Notes under the pieces: model-generated
What the model saw: the letters and a program-made list of their open reading frames with translations, nothing else
Told to the model about the DNA's origin: nothing
The model's database searches: none
Position numbers and translations under genes: made by a program
Shown here: piece by piece, positions 1 through 9,297 of the stretch
How the letters are laid out: the number at the start of each line of letters is the position of its first letter
How positions within the stretch are numbered: position 1 is the first letter of the stretch
Source of the DNA: Bartonella harrusi
Lineage (GTDB): Bacteria; Pseudomonadota; Alphaproteobacteria; Rhizobiales; Rhizobiaceae
Length of the DNA: 64,000 nt
Reading direction: 5' to 3'
Assembly (NCBI RefSeq): GCF_024297065.1
Contig: NZ_CP101114.1
Span: 682,001 to 746,000 of the forward strand

Positions 1-3000
1 TTTGAGTTGACCGGCAATCACACTCTGCTTGAGGTTGAAGATCCCAATGCCCAAATGCAAAGGCTTTATGACAATGCTGTCGAGCAGCAAGGTCCCTTGG
101 GGTTAGAGCTAGGAAAACCCTTAACGCAAAAGCAGATTGCTGGATTGCAAAAGGATATCATCTGGCTTGAGACAATTGAGAAGAATGGACAAGAGGTTTT
201 GGTACCGCGGGTTTATTTAGCGCCAACCTCGTCTCTTACACAGGGTGTTGAAGGAACACAAAGATCCCAACAAGGAAACCTTGCCAGTGCTCGCCTAAAG
301 GGAAAAGGGGTCAGCTTCAATGCAAACAGCCTTACCAATAGTGGTGCTGTAGTCAGTCACGATGCATTGCATGTCACGACCAAGAAAAGTTTGTTCAATG
401 ATGGTGGATTTTTAGATGCTTCTGGGTCTCTAGAGCTCACCAGTGATGATTTTTTAGCCAATTATTCCGGTGTTGTTCATGGTGATATCATCACACTTAC
501 TGCTCAGAGCATAGCCAATGGAACGGCTAAAATCCGTGAGAATAATGAATATGGTTTTGTTGATCGGGCGGGGCAGAAGGGACAAATCCTCTCTGATCAT
601 CACTTAAACATCCACAGCCTTGGCGATTTGAGCGTTGAAGGAGGGGAGTTTACCAGTGGCGGTCCGATGACAATGATTGTCGATGGTTCTGCTAACTTTA
701 GTGCCTTGGCGCTAGAGGGTGAACACAAGCAGACATTGGAAAAAGGCCATTATGATGCGCAAAGCAGGACGCATCAGTTGAGTGAACTCAACAGTGGAGA
801 TGATCTTACCATTGTTACGAATGGCGACCTCACCATGGATGGGGTGAAGGCTCAAGCAAAGGGCGATGCGCGTTTTGACAGTGGTGGTGCTCTGAGTATG
901 ACTTCAGTGCAAGATTTGAGCAGTTTTGATTTAGACCTTAGGGGCAAAGAAGGTGATAAATCGAAGCAAAAGAATAAGTTTCGTCAACAATCCACACAAG
1001 TGACCACAAACAAAACCACAGCAGAGGCTGGTGGCAATCTCTCAATCTCTGCGCAAAACGGTGACCTCACCTTTGCTGCGTCTGGGTTGTCCAGTGGTGG
1101 TCAAACGCATCTTGTTGCAGAGAAGGGTAAGATCAAGCTTCTGACCAACAAAGATCAAGACTTTGAGGAGATTTATCAGCGTAATGAAAATTTGGTTTGG
1201 TGGAGTGAGAGTGACAAAGGTTACTTTGAGGAGATCATCAAACATGTCACCATGGAAGCTGGGGGTGGTGTTAAGATTGAAGCAGGCAATGGCATTGTTG
1301 CCGAATATAAGGCAACGGGTGATTTAGACAAATCCCTTGAACAATTGTCTCGCTCGCCGGGGATGGCATGGATTAAGCAACTGCGTGATGATCCCCTTTT
1401 AGCCAAACAAGTGGATTGGCAAGCAGTTAAGGCTGAGTTTAAACACTGGGATTATAAATCCCAAGGTCTGACAGAAGCTGGTGCGGCTTTGGTGGCCTTG
1501 GTTGTGACAGCAGTGACAGCTGGTGCTGCTTCCACAGCTGCTGGTGCCATGACCAGTGCTTTGGGTGTTGGTTCTAACACCGCCATGAATGCGGCGATGC
1601 AAGCCGGTGTGCAAGCGCTGATCAATAAAAGCGCTGTAGCGCTTGTCAATAATCGTGGTGATATTGCCGCCGCATTGCATGAGCTTGGCTCTTCCAAGAC
1701 ACTCCTCAGCATTGTCTCTTCGATGGTGACAGCGGGTTTGACCAGCCAATTGACAGATATGGCAGGGGTTGGTCAATCTTTGCCCAAAACGGCTCCTTTT
1801 GCAGAGCGGATTGCCCATGAAGCAGAAAAGAACCTGATCAAAGCCTCCATTGGCGCGGGTGTGCAAACGGTTCTTGAAGGTGGCTCTCTTGAGAAGAACT
1901 TTTTTACCAATCTGCGCACTGCTCTGTCTGATACGGTTGGCAAGACATTGGCAGAAGAAATTGGCACGGCCAAGGCTGAAGGAAAGATTGACACGGTCAC
2001 TCAGATTGTTGCCCATGCTGGTCTTGGTTGCTTAAAGGGCGCTATTGCAAACGGTGTTTGCTCCTCTGGGGCCGTGGGCGGCGCTGTGGGCGAAGCCACC
2101 GCAATGCTCCAGTTTAAACTGTGGGTGAAGGGCATTGTAAAAGAGGAAATGGGGGAGCTGAAGGGTCGCACACCAACCCCTGAAGAACAAGCCCGCATCA
2201 CGGCAAGGATTGATGCTGAATTTGCTTCCTTTAGAGACAACACCATTAATGTTGCACGGGCTGCGGGAGGCTTTGCTGCGGGTCTTGCTGGTGGTGATGT
2301 GAATAGCGGTGCCGATGCTGCAGGAAATGCCGCGGAAAACAACTACCTCAGCAGCGCTCAACAAGCACAGAAGAAGAAGGAGTTAGAGGAGTGTCCAGAT
2401 AAGTGGTGCCGAAGAGACGTTGAAGAAAAATGGCTCGAGATTGATGACCAACAAGATGTGTTTTTTTCGGTAGGTGTGGTTGCTGGTGCACCCGCTGAAT
2501 TATATGAGACGGCTCAAGGTTTTTGGCAAATGGTGCGCCATCCCATAGAGACTTTGGAAGCACTTAAATCTCTAGTAACGAGTGGAAATGTTACAGAAAC
2601 AATAAAGCAATCTTATCTAGAGCGTATTAATTATTTAGAGGAGGAATATCAAAGAGCGGGAATTAGCGGATCGTTTCATGCTGGAGTTGAACTTGGGAAA
2701 CTATTGACTGAAGCAGCATCTCTAGTGGCGGGAGGTGCTGGGCTAGCCAAGGGTGGTGTGAAGCTTATTGGCAAGCTGACCGAAAAGGCTCTTAACAAAC
2801 TTGCTGTTAAGGCTGAAACAACGGCTGCAAAAGTAGGTAGCGAAGTTTCTCAAGCACTCGGAAAGATGAGTGATGAAGCTATTGCAACTCAATATTTGGG
2901 GCAGGAAAGAAAATTCTGGTCAGCGGATCCCATTGAGGTTGAGTTTGGAATGACTTACAAGGGAGAGAAAATTACTCAAAAAAACAAAGTTTATCAAAGA

Positions 3001-3330
3001 GATGATCTGTTCGATCCTAACCAGATTGTTTCTTGGAGACAAGGAGGGAAAAAAGTATGGGGTACCAATATTGATAGAATGAAAACAGGAAGAGCACCTA
3101 TTGGCTTTGATGGTGATCCTATACAGTTGCATCATATGTTGCAAATACAAGATAGCCCTATCGCAGAGATTAGGAAAACGTTTCATCAAAAATACACTTC
3201 TGTTATTCATATTTATCCTAAAACAGAAAAATCGCTTATTGATAGAGACATGTTTGATATATGGAGACCAAAATATTGGAAAAACCGTGCTAAGGTTATA
3301 GAAGAAAAAATGAGGCTAAAACAACAATAA
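1..3330 (+). CDS. fhaB: FhaB/CdiA-like exoprotein, C-terminal part, LHH nuclease toxin tip (5' end outside window)
   Basis: The reading frame is open to the left edge, so only the last ~1109 codons are visible. It begins with the FhaB-type block ending in VPRVYLAP and continues with beta-helix haemagglutinin repeats rich in GG(D/N)L turns. A DUF637-like Ala/Gly-rich segment follows (about residues 480-640, counting from base 7), then a pre-toxin domain with AENNYLS at about 776 in place of the VENN motif. The tip has RMxxGxAPIGFDG followed by LHH (1041-1043), the signature of HNH/EndoVII LHH nucleases. Family knowledge says such proteins are exported by an FhaC-type porin and deliver the C-terminal nuclease to neighbouring cells. 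The SUKH immunity genes directly downstream fit this. The matching transporter would lie left of the window. Delivery and DNase activity are inferred. Confidence 0.85.
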   Translation, partial: FELTGNHTLLEVEDPNAQMQRLYDNAVEQQGPLGLELGKPLTQKQIAGLQKDIIWLETIEKNGQEVLVPRVYLAPTSSLTQGVEGTQRSQQGNLASARLKGKGVSFNANSLTNSGAVVSHDALHVTTKKSLFNDGGFLDASGSLELTSDDFLANYSGVVHGDIITLTAQSIANGTAKIRENNEYGFVDRAGQKGQILSDHHLNIHSLGDLSVEGGEFTSGGPMTMIVDGSANFSALALEGEHKQTLEKGHYDAQSRTHQLSELNSGDDLTIVTNGDLTMDGVKAQAKGDARFDSGGALSMTSVQDLSSFDLDLRGKEGDKSKQKNKFRQQSTQVTTNKTTAEAGGNLSISAQNGDLTFAASGLSSGGQTHLVAEKGKIKLLTNKDQDFEEIYQRNENLVWWSESDKGYFEEIIKHVTMEAGGGVKIEAGNGIVAEYKATGDLDKSLEQLSRSPGMAWIKQLRDDPLLAKQVDWQAVKAEFKHWDYKSQGLTEAGAALVALVVTAVTAGAASTAAGAMTSALGVGSNTAMNAAMQAGVQALINKSAVALVNNRGDIAAALHELGSSKTLLSIVSSMVTAGLTSQLTDMAGVGQSLPKTAPFAERIAHEAEKNLIKASIGAGVQTVLEGGSLEKNFFTNLRTALSDTVGKTLAEEIGTAKAEGKIDTVTQIVAHAGLGCLKGAIANGVCSSGAVGGAVGEATAMLQFKLWVKGIVKEEMGELKGRTPTPEEQARITARIDAEFASFRDNTINVARAAGGFAAGLAGGDVNSGADAAGNAAENNYLSSAQQAQKKKELEECPDKWCRRDVEEKWLEIDDQQDVFFSVGVVAGAPAELYETAQGFWQMVRHPIETLEALKSLVTSGNVTETIKQSYLERINYLEEEYQRAGISGSFHAGVELGKLLTEAASLVAGGAGLAKGGVKLIGKLTEKALNKLAVKAETTAAKVGSEVSQALGKMSDEAIATQYLGQERKFWSADPIEVEFGMTYKGEKITQKNKVYQRDDLFDPNQIVSWRQGGKKVWGTNIDRMKTGRAPIGFDGDPIQLHHMLQIQDSPIAEIRKTFHQKYTSVIHIYPKTEKSLIDRDMFDIWRPKYWKNRAKVIEEKMRLKQQ
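1435..2742 (+). repeat. 1308-bp cassette repeat, copy 1 (inside parent fhaB)
   Basis: This block starts at the EFKHWDYKSQG codons and ends at the GGAGL codons of the DUF637/pre-toxin region. It recurs three more times at constant offsets (+3153, +5955, +9193) with no indel and only scattered substitutions. It is the shared stem onto which different toxin tips are attached. Confidence 0.9.
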
Positions 3331-3347
3331 TTTATGGAGAAAAAATT

Positions 3348-3818
3348 ATGAAAATTTATACTTTAACTGATGTTGCACAACTAATTGATAAATATAGTGA
3401 TAAAGTTGATTTCGGTACAGCAGAAGATGCGCCTGATGATATATTGATCGAAAAAGCTGAAAAAACCCTTGGTTTGCAATTTACATCTTCTTATAAAAGT
3501 TTTTTAAAAAATTATGGAGGAGGAGAAATTGGTTATGAAGAGATCTTTAGCATTTATGGGGATTATGTAGGTATTCCTGCTGGTGATATTGTTTATCGCA
3601 ATTTAAACGATATAAAAAATGGTTTAGCAAAACCACAGCAGCTTGTTGTCAGTAAAAATGATTTTGGTGAAATATTTTACTTTGATTACACTCAGTTTCG
3701 GGATGGTGAATGCCCACTTTATATCAGAATTCCATCTGGAGATTCAGAGTACTATGCCAGTAATTTTTATGAATTTTTATGCAAAAGAATTAAGGAGCAT
3801 GCAGGGGAGGATTCATGA
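3348..3818 (+). CDS. SUKH (SMI1/KNR4) family immunity protein, short form
   Basis: This 156-residue protein has the SUKH signature: IEKAEKTLGLQF, then SYKSFLKNYGGGEIG, then an acidic C-terminal half with FYFDYTQFRDGECPLY. SUKH proteins are established cytoplasmic immunity partners of nuclease toxins, including LHH nucleases. The gene starts 17 bp after the parent toxin stop, with a GGAG ribosome site about 9 bp before the ATG, and overlaps the next immunity gene by 4 bp (ATGA). That spacing implies translational coupling with the toxin tip, so it is the best candidate for neutralising the LHH nuclease just upstream. It lacks the basic C-terminal tail seen in three of its relatives. Specificity is inferred from position. 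Confidence 0.85.
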   Translation: MKIYTLTDVAQLIDKYSDKVDFGTAEDAPDDILIEKAEKTLGLQFTSSYKSFLKNYGGGEIGYEEIFSIYGDYVGIPAGDIVYRNLNDIKNGLAKPQQLVVSKNDFGEIFYFDYTQFRDGECPLYIRIPSGDSEYYASNFYEFLCKRIKEHAGEDS

Positions 3819-4402
3819 AAACCTATACCTTAGATGATGTCAGAGAATTAGTTGATAAATATAATGATATTATCAATTTTCGTACTGAAGAAAATGTGGC
3901 TGATGATCTACTGATTGAAAAAGCTGAAAAAGCTCTCGGTTTGCAATTTACATCGTCTTATAAGAGTTTTTTAAAAAAGTATGTAGGAGGAGAAATTGGA
4001 GGTGAAGAAATCTATAGTCTTTACAAGGAATGTGGAGCAGATATTCCTGGTGGTGATATTGTTTTCCAAAACTTAAATGATAGAAAAGATGGCTTTGTAA
4101 CACCAGAACAACTCGTTGTGAGTTATGATCTTGATGAAACCTTTTATTTTGATTACACGCAGTTTCGGGATGGTGAATGCCCACTCTATGTCAGGTTTGC
4201 GGATGAGGAGTGCGAATATTACGCCAGTAATTTTTATGAATTCTTGTGCAAAAGAATCAAAGTGCATGCAGGAGAGGATATAGAACAGGTCTATGTGGGT
4301 GATGAGACAGGGCATGAAAAGACTGAGCAAACACCCCATCCGCAACCTCTCCCTTTTTACAAGCGTTTTTGGAAAAAACTATGGCGGCGAGGTAATTCCT
4401 AA
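3815..4402 (+). CDS. SUKH (SMI1/KNR4) family immunity protein with basic C-terminal tail
   Basis: This 195-residue paralogue of the preceding gene shares KAEKALGLQF, SYKSFLKKYVGGEIGG and FYFDYTQFRDGECPLY. It carries about 40 extra residues: an acidic linker, then a proline patch (HPQPLP), then FYKRFWKKLWRR, a strongly cationic and aromatic end. Start ATG overlaps the upstream stop (ATGA). A second immunity gene directly after the cognate one suggests it was left behind when a former toxin tip was replaced, a usual feature of polymorphic toxin loci. The tail could bind membrane, nucleic acid or the acidic SUKH face; this is inference. Confidence 0.85.
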   Translation: MKTYTLDDVRELVDKYNDIINFRTEENVADDLLIEKAEKALGLQFTSSYKSFLKKYVGGEIGGEEIYSLYKECGADIPGGDIVFQNLNDRKDGFVTPEQLVVSYDLDETFYFDYTQFRDGECPLYVRFADEECEYYASNFYEFLCKRIKVHAGEDIEQVYVGDETGHEKTEQTPHPQPLPFYKRFWKKLWRRGNS

Positions 4403-4587
4403 AAACCTAGACCTCAGATGATATTGTACAATTGGTTGCAAAGAGAAACCTTATGCAGACCAAAGAAGCAACAAAGATAAAAAACGTGGCAGAGACCTCT
4501 ATCGTGATGAAATAGGGAGACGTATGCCTTTTATCCTCTCCTTGATCGCATTGATCCAAACAAGTTTCTTGGCACTCTTTTAAATCT
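4403..4587 (+). other. Module junction 1: relics of two immunity-gene starts
   Basis: This non-coding junction recurs almost unchanged at 7205-7389 and 10443-10627. Its left part resembles the 5' end of the SUKH genes (AAAACCTA...GATATTGTACAATTGGTTG against the MKTYxLxDVAQLVD codons) but is broken by a stop. Its middle part (ATGCAGACCAAAGAAGCAAC at 4452-4471) resembles the start of the four-domain immunity gene at 12650. Its right part (GATCCAAACAAGTTTCTTGG) resembles parent codons for DPLLAKQVDW just before the 1308-bp repeat. The junction is therefore a stack of recombination scars. Confidence 0.7.
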
Positions 4588-5895
4588 GAGTTTAAACACT
4601 GGGATTATAAATCCCAAGGTCTGACAGAAGCTGGTGCGGCTTTGGTGGCCTTGGTTGTGACAGCAGTGACAGCTGGTGCTGCTTCCACAGCTGCTGGTGC
4701 CATGACCAGTGCTTTGGGTGTTGGTTCTAACACCGCCATGAATGCGGCGATGCAAGCCGGTGTGCAAGCGCTGATCAATAAAAGCGCTGTAGCGCTTGTC
4801 AATAATCGTGGTGATATTGCCGCCGCATTGCATGAGCTTAGCTCTTCCAAGACACTCCTCAGCATTGTCTCTTCGATGGTGACAGCAGGTTTGACCAGCC
4901 AATTGACAGATATGGCAGGGGTTGGTCAATCTTTGCCCAAAACGGCTCCTTTTGCAGAGCGGATTGCCCATGAAGCAGAAAAGAACCTGATCAAAGCCTC
5001 CATTGGCGCGGGTGTGCAAACGGTTCTTGAAGGTGGCTCTCTTGAGAAGAACTTTTTTACCAATCTGCGCACTGCTCTGTCTGATACGGTTGGCAAGACA
5101 TTGGCGGAAGAAATTGGCACGGCCAAGGCTGAAGGAAAGATCGACACGGTCACTCAGATTGTTGCCCATGCTGGTCTTGGTTGCTTAAAGGGCGCTATTG
5201 CAAACGGTGCTTGCTCTTCTGGAGCCGTGGGCGGCGCTGTGGGTGAAGCTACCGCAATGCTCCAGTTTAAACTGTGGGTGAAGGGCATTGTAAAAGAGGA
5301 AATGGGCGACCTGAAGGGTCGCACACCAACTCCTGAAGAACAAGCCCGCATCACGGCAAGGATTGATGCTGAATTTGCTTCCTTTAGAGACAACACCATT
5401 AATGTTGCACGGGCTGCGGGAGGCTTTGCTGCGGGTCTTGCTGGTGGTGATGTGAATAGCGGTGCCGATGCTGCAGGAAATGCCGCGGAAAACAACTACC
5501 TCAGCAGCGCTCAACAAGCACAGAAGAAGAAGGAGTTAGAGGAGTGTCCAGATAAGTGGTGCCGAAGAGACGTTGAAGAAAAATGGCTCGAGATTGATGA
5601 CCAACAAGATGTGTTTTTTTCGGTAGGTGTGGTTGCTGGTGCACCCGCTGAATTATATGAGACGGCTCAAGGTTTTTGGCAAATGGTGCGCCATCCCATA
5701 GAGACTTTGGAAGCACTTAAATCTCTAGTAACGAGTGGAAATGTTACAGAAACAATAAAGCAGTCTTATCTAGAGCGTATTAATTATTTAGAGGAGGAAT
5801 ATCAAAGAGCGGGAATTAGCGGATCGTTTCATGCTGGAGTTGAACTTGGGAAACTATTGACTGAAGCAGCATCTCTAGTGGCGGGAGGTGCTGGG
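4588..5895 (+). repeat. 1308-bp cassette repeat, copy 2
   Basis: Colinear with 1435-2742 at an offset of 3153 and without indels; differences seen are single bases. It forms the 5' part of the second toxin module. Confidence 0.9.
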
Positions 5896-6543
5896 TTGGT
5901 CAAAGGAGGCGTGAAGCTTGGCGAAAAGGTTCTGATCAAGTTTATAGCTCGGAAAGATTTTGCTCAATTTGCTGCCAAGAAAAACCTTGCCAAACTTGCT
6001 GCTCAGGCAGATCCTGCCAAATATGCTGCGAAGAAAGGCCTAACCAAACTTGCTGCTAAAGACAAAAAACTTTGGTTAAAAGAAAAACCCACTCAATTTA
6101 CCGATAGCAAATTTGGTCAGACAAACAAAATCTATCAGAGAAACGATCTGTTTGATCCTAACCAAAGGGTTAAATGGAGAGTAAACAAGAAAGACGTGTG
6201 GGGCACTAATATTGAAAGAATGAAAACAGGAAGAGCACCTATTGGTTTTGATGGTGAGCCTGTTGAGTTGCATCACCTGAAGCAAACGCATGAAGGTCCT
6301 ATAGCAGAAATTAGTAATGAATTTCATAATAAATATACTTCCGTGATTCATGTTCCTTCCAAAACACATCAATCACTTATAGAGAGATCAAAGTTTGAAA
6401 AATGGAGGGAGGAATATTGGAAGGAACGCGTTCAAGGGTATAGAGAACAAAAAAACAATAATTTAGGAGGAATGATTGATATGAAATGGAGTATTATAGG
6501 GATAGATTTTGGAAAATGGGGACAGGTGAAGGAGCAGAGATAA
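4642..6543 (+). CDS. Orphan CdiA-CT-like module 2: DUF637 + pre-toxin + LHH nuclease
   Basis: The open frame actually runs from 4555. It restarts inside the DUF637 region with no signal peptide, TPS domain or convincing ribosome site; the 4642 start is only an internal TTG. Order: DUF637, AENNYLS pre-toxin motif, four 9-residue repeats (5950-6057, consensus xxxLAKLAA), then the nuclease tip with WGTNIERMKTG, FDGEPVELHH and a KYTSVIHV strand. The tip differs from module 1 but keeps the LHH core. The end is odd: the frame continues past the usual position into a segment with its own ribosome-like AGGAGG and ATG (6472), perhaps the start of a lost gene. Probably a silent donor cassette that becomes active only by recombination into the parent gene. 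Confidence 0.8.
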   Translation: MVALVVTAVTAGAASTAAGAMTSALGVGSNTAMNAAMQAGVQALINKSAVALVNNRGDIAAALHELSSSKTLLSIVSSMVTAGLTSQLTDMAGVGQSLPKTAPFAERIAHEAEKNLIKASIGAGVQTVLEGGSLEKNFFTNLRTALSDTVGKTLAEEIGTAKAEGKIDTVTQIVAHAGLGCLKGAIANGACSSGAVGGAVGEATAMLQFKLWVKGIVKEEMGDLKGRTPTPEEQARITARIDAEFASFRDNTINVARAAGGFAAGLAGGDVNSGADAAGNAAENNYLSSAQQAQKKKELEECPDKWCRRDVEEKWLEIDDQQDVFFSVGVVAGAPAELYETAQGFWQMVRHPIETLEALKSLVTSGNVTETIKQSYLERINYLEEEYQRAGISGSFHAGVELGKLLTEAASLVAGGAGLVKGGVKLGEKVLIKFIARKDFAQFAAKKNLAKLAAQADPAKYAAKKGLTKLAAKDKKLWLKEKPTQFTDSKFGQTNKIYQRNDLFDPNQRVKWRVNKKDVWGTNIERMKTGRAPIGFDGEPVELHHLKQTHEGPIAEISNEFHNKYTSVIHVPSKTHQSLIERSKFEKWREEYWKERVQGYREQKNNNLGGMIDMKWSIIGIDFGKWGQVKEQR

Positions 6544-6604
6544 GCTGCGGTTAATTGAAAAAGAGCAAAAAGAAACTTATAGAATAACGTATGGAGAATG
6601 ATCG

Positions 6605-7204
6605 ATGAAAACCTACACCTTAGCTGATGTTGCAGTATTAATTGATAAAGTGAATAAATATGATGGTGATATTATCAATTTAGGTAGTGAAGATGATGAA
6701 GAGAATGAAACAGATGATTTACAGATTGAAAAGGCGGAGAAAGCTTTGGGTTTGCAATTCACATCCTCTTACAAAGTTTTTTTAAAGAAATATGGAGGAG
6801 GAGAAATTGGGGGTGATGAAATTTTTAGCATTTATGGAGATTGTGGGGAAGGTATTCCTGCTGGTGATATTGTTTACCGAAACTTACTCAATAGAGAACG
6901 TGGTTTTGTGACACCAGAGCAGCTTTTCGTTAGCAGAACAGATTTTGGTGAGACTTTTTACTTTGATTATACGCAGTTTCGGGATGGCGAATGCCCACTT
7001 TATGTCAGGCTTCCATCTGAAGATTGCGAATATTACGCCAGTAATTTTTATGAATTCTTGTGCAAAAGAATTAAAGAAAGCGTGGGAACTGAGATACCTG
7101 ATGGTGATCAACCGATTGCAAAGGTGGAGAAAACACCCCCTCCGCAACCTCTCCCTTTTTACAAGCGTTTTTGGAAAAAACTATGGCGGAGGGACAATTC
7201 CTGA
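6605..7204 (+). CDS. SUKH (SMI1/KNR4) family immunity protein with basic tail (module 2)
   Basis: This 199-residue protein has the SUKH core (KAEKALGLQFTSSYKVFLKK, YGGGEIGGDEIFSIYG, FYFDYTQFRDGECPLY) and an insertion of acidic residues near position 35. The C-terminal tail PPPQPLPFYKRFWKKLWRR matches those of the proteins at 3815 and 9864. It follows the module 2 toxin by 61 bp, with GGAG about 13 bp before the ATG. By position it is the partner of the module 2 LHH nuclease. It is the only immunity gene in this module. Confidence 0.85.
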   Translation: MKTYTLADVAVLIDKVNKYDGDIINLGSEDDEENETDDLQIEKAEKALGLQFTSSYKVFLKKYGGGEIGGDEIFSIYGDCGEGIPAGDIVYRNLLNRERGFVTPEQLFVSRTDFGETFYFDYTQFRDGECPLYVRLPSEDCEYYASNFYEFLCKRIKESVGTEIPDGDQPIAKVEKTPPPQPLPFYKRFWKKLWRRDNS

Positions 7205-7389
7205 AAACCTATAACTTAGTATATTTTGTACAATTGGTTGCAAAGAGAAACCTTATGCAGACCAAAGAAGCAACAAAGATAAAAAACGTGGCAGAGACCT
7301 CCATCGTGATGAAATAGGGAGACGCATGTCTTTTATTCTCTCCTTGATCGCATTGATCCAAACAAGTTTCTTGGCACTCTTTTAAATCT
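7205..7389 (+). other. Module junction 2 (repeat of junction 1)
   Basis: Nearly identical to 4403-4587, with the same relics of a SUKH start and of the four-domain immunity gene start, followed by DNA resembling the parent fhaB just before the 1308-bp repeat. Here the SUKH relic reads KTYNLVYFVQLVAK without an early stop but has no start codon. Confidence 0.65.
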
Positions 7390-8697
7390 GAGTTTAAACA
7401 CTGGGATTATAAATCCCAAGGTCTGACAGAAGCCGGTGCGGCTTTGGTGGCCTTGGTTGTGACAGCAGTGACAGCTGGTGCTGCTTCCACAGCTGCTGGT
7501 GCCATGACCAGTGCTTTGGGTGTTGGTTCTAACACCGCCATGAATGCGGCGATGCAAGCCGGTGTGCAAGCTCTGATCAATAAAAGCGCTGTAGCGCTTG
7601 TCAATAATCGTGGTGATATTGCCGCCGCATTGCATGAGCTTAGCTCTTCCAAGACACTCCTCAGCATTGTCTCTTCGATGGTGACAGCAGGTTTGACCAG
7701 CCAATTGACAGATATGGCAGGGGTTGGTCAATCTTTGCCCAAAACGGCTCCTTTTGCAGAGCGGATTGCCCATGAAGCAGAAAAGAACCTGATCAAAGCC
7801 TCCATTGGCGCGGGTGTGCAAACGGTTCTTGAAGGTGGCTCTCTTGAGAAGAACTTTTTTACCAATCTGCGCACTGCTCTGTCTGATACGGTTGGCAAGA
7901 CATTGGCAGAAGAAATTGGCACGGCCAAGGCTGAAGGAAAGATTGACACGGTCACCCAGATTGTTGCCCATGCTGGTCTTGGTTGCTTAAAGGGCGCTAT
8001 TGCAAACGGTGCTTGCTCTTCTGGAGCCGTGGGCGGCGCTGTGGGGGAAGCCACCGCAATGCTCCAGTTTAAACTGTGGGTGAAGGGCATTGTAAAAGAG
8101 GAAATGGGCGACCTGAAGGGTCGCACACCAACCCCTGAAGAACAAGCCCGCATCACGGCAAGGATTGATGCTGAATTTGCTTCCTTTAGAGACAACACCA
8201 TTAATGTTGCACGGGCTGCGGGAGGCTTTGCTGTGGGTCTTGCTGGTGGTGATGTGAATAGCGGTGCTGATGCGGCAGGAAATGCCGCGGAAAACAACTA
8301 CCTCAGCAGCGCTCAACAAGCACAGAAGAAGAAGGAGTTAGAGGAGTGTCCAGATAAGTGGTGCCGAAGAGACGTTGAAGAAAAATGGCTCGAGATTGAT
8401 GACCAACAAGATGTGTTTTTTTCGGTAGGTGTGGTTGCTGGTGCACCCGCTGAATTATATGAGACGGCTCAAGGTTTTTGGCAAATGGTGCGCCATCCCA
8501 TAGAGACTTTGGAAGCACTTAAATCTCTAGTAACGAGTGGAAATGTTACAGAAACAATAAAGCAGTCTTATCTAGAGCGTATTAATTATTTAGAGGAGGA
8601 ATATCAAAGAGCGGGAATTAGCGGATCGTTTCATGCTGGAGTTGAACTTGGGAAACTATTGACTGAAGCAGCATCTCTAGTGGCGGGAGGTGCTGGG
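7390..8697 (+). repeat. 1308-bp cassette repeat, copy 3
   Basis: Colinear with copy 1 at an offset of 5955 with no indel. Homology to module 1 continues beyond this block to about 8974, so modules 1 and 3 share a longer stem than modules 1 and 2. Confidence 0.9.
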
Positions 8698-9297
8698 CTA
8701 GCCAAGGGTGGTGTGAAGCTTATTGGCAAGCTTACCGAAAAGGCTCTTAACAAACTTGCTGTTAAGGCTGAAACAACGGCTGCAAAAGTAGGTAGCGAAG
8801 TTTCTCAAACACTCGGAAAGATGAGCGATGAAGCTATTGCAACTCAATATTTGGGGCAGGAAAGAAAATTCTGGTCAGCTGATCCCATTGAGGTTGAGTT
8901 TGGAATGACTTACAAGGGAGAGAAAATTACTCAAAAAAACAAAGTTTATCAAAGAGATGATCTGTTCGATCCTAATAGAATTTCTGAGTGGACAGCCAAC
9001 AAGAAAAAAGTGACAGGTACAAATATTGAAAGGATGAAAGCAGGAAAAGCCCCTATAGGCTTTGATGGTAGGTCTGTAGAGTTGCATCACATGCTGCAAA
9101 CGCCAGATGGCCCTATAGCAGAGGTCAGCAGAACATTCCATAAAAAGCATACTTCCATTATTCATATTAATCCCAATACGATGGAATCGGCTATTGATAG
9201 AGATATGTTTGGTCAGTGGAGAGAGGAGTATTGGAAGGAACGGGCGAAGGGGTATATAGAGTATGAAAAAAATAATTTAACGGAGAAAAGTCCATGA
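7444..9297 (+). CDS. Orphan CdiA-CT-like module 3: DUF637 + pre-toxin + LHH nuclease
   Basis: This start-less module has the same stem as modules 1 and 2 (the start shown is an internal TTG). After the pre-toxin it shares with module 1 the linker up to VYQRDDLFDPN and then diverges. The tip keeps TNIERMKAGKAPIGFDG, VELHHMLQ and a TSIIHI strand, the LHH core, but surrounding residues differ. The toxin stop overlaps the next ATG (ATGA at 9294), so toxin and immunity are coupled. No signal peptide or secretion domain is present, so export requires recombination into a full-length fhaB. DNase activity is inferred from the family. Confidence 0.8.
   Translation: MVALVVTAVTAGAASTAAGAMTSALGVGSNTAMNAAMQAGVQALINKSAVALVNNRGDIAAALHELSSSKTLLSIVSSMVTAGLTSQLTDMAGVGQSLPKTAPFAERIAHEAEKNLIKASIGAGVQTVLEGGSLEKNFFTNLRTALSDTVGKTLAEEIGTAKAEGKIDTVTQIVAHAGLGCLKGAIANGACSSGAVGGAVGEATAMLQFKLWVKGIVKEEMGDLKGRTPTPEEQARITARIDAEFASFRDNTINVARAAGGFAVGLAGGDVNSGADAAGNAAENNYLSSAQQAQKKKELEECPDKWCRRDVEEKWLEIDDQQDVFFSVGVVAGAPAELYETAQGFWQMVRHPIETLEALKSLVTSGNVTETIKQSYLERINYLEEEYQRAGISGSFHAGVELGKLLTEAASLVAGGAGLAKGGVKLIGKLTEKALNKLAVKAETTAAKVGSEVSQTLGKMSDEAIATQYLGQERKFWSADPIEVEFGMTYKGEKITQKNKVYQRDDLFDPNRISEWTANKKKVTGTNIERMKAGKAPIGFDGRSVELHHMLQTPDGPIAEVSRTFHKKHTSIIHINPNTMESAIDRDMFGQWREEYWKERAKGYIEYEKNNLTEKSP

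Noticed and set aside
1399..2563. Long minus-strand frames opposite the DUF637/pre-toxin region, repeated in every module
   Set aside because: They mirror the strongly biased codons of the sense gene and recur only because the DNA is repeated; they have no ribosome sites or recognisable motifs.
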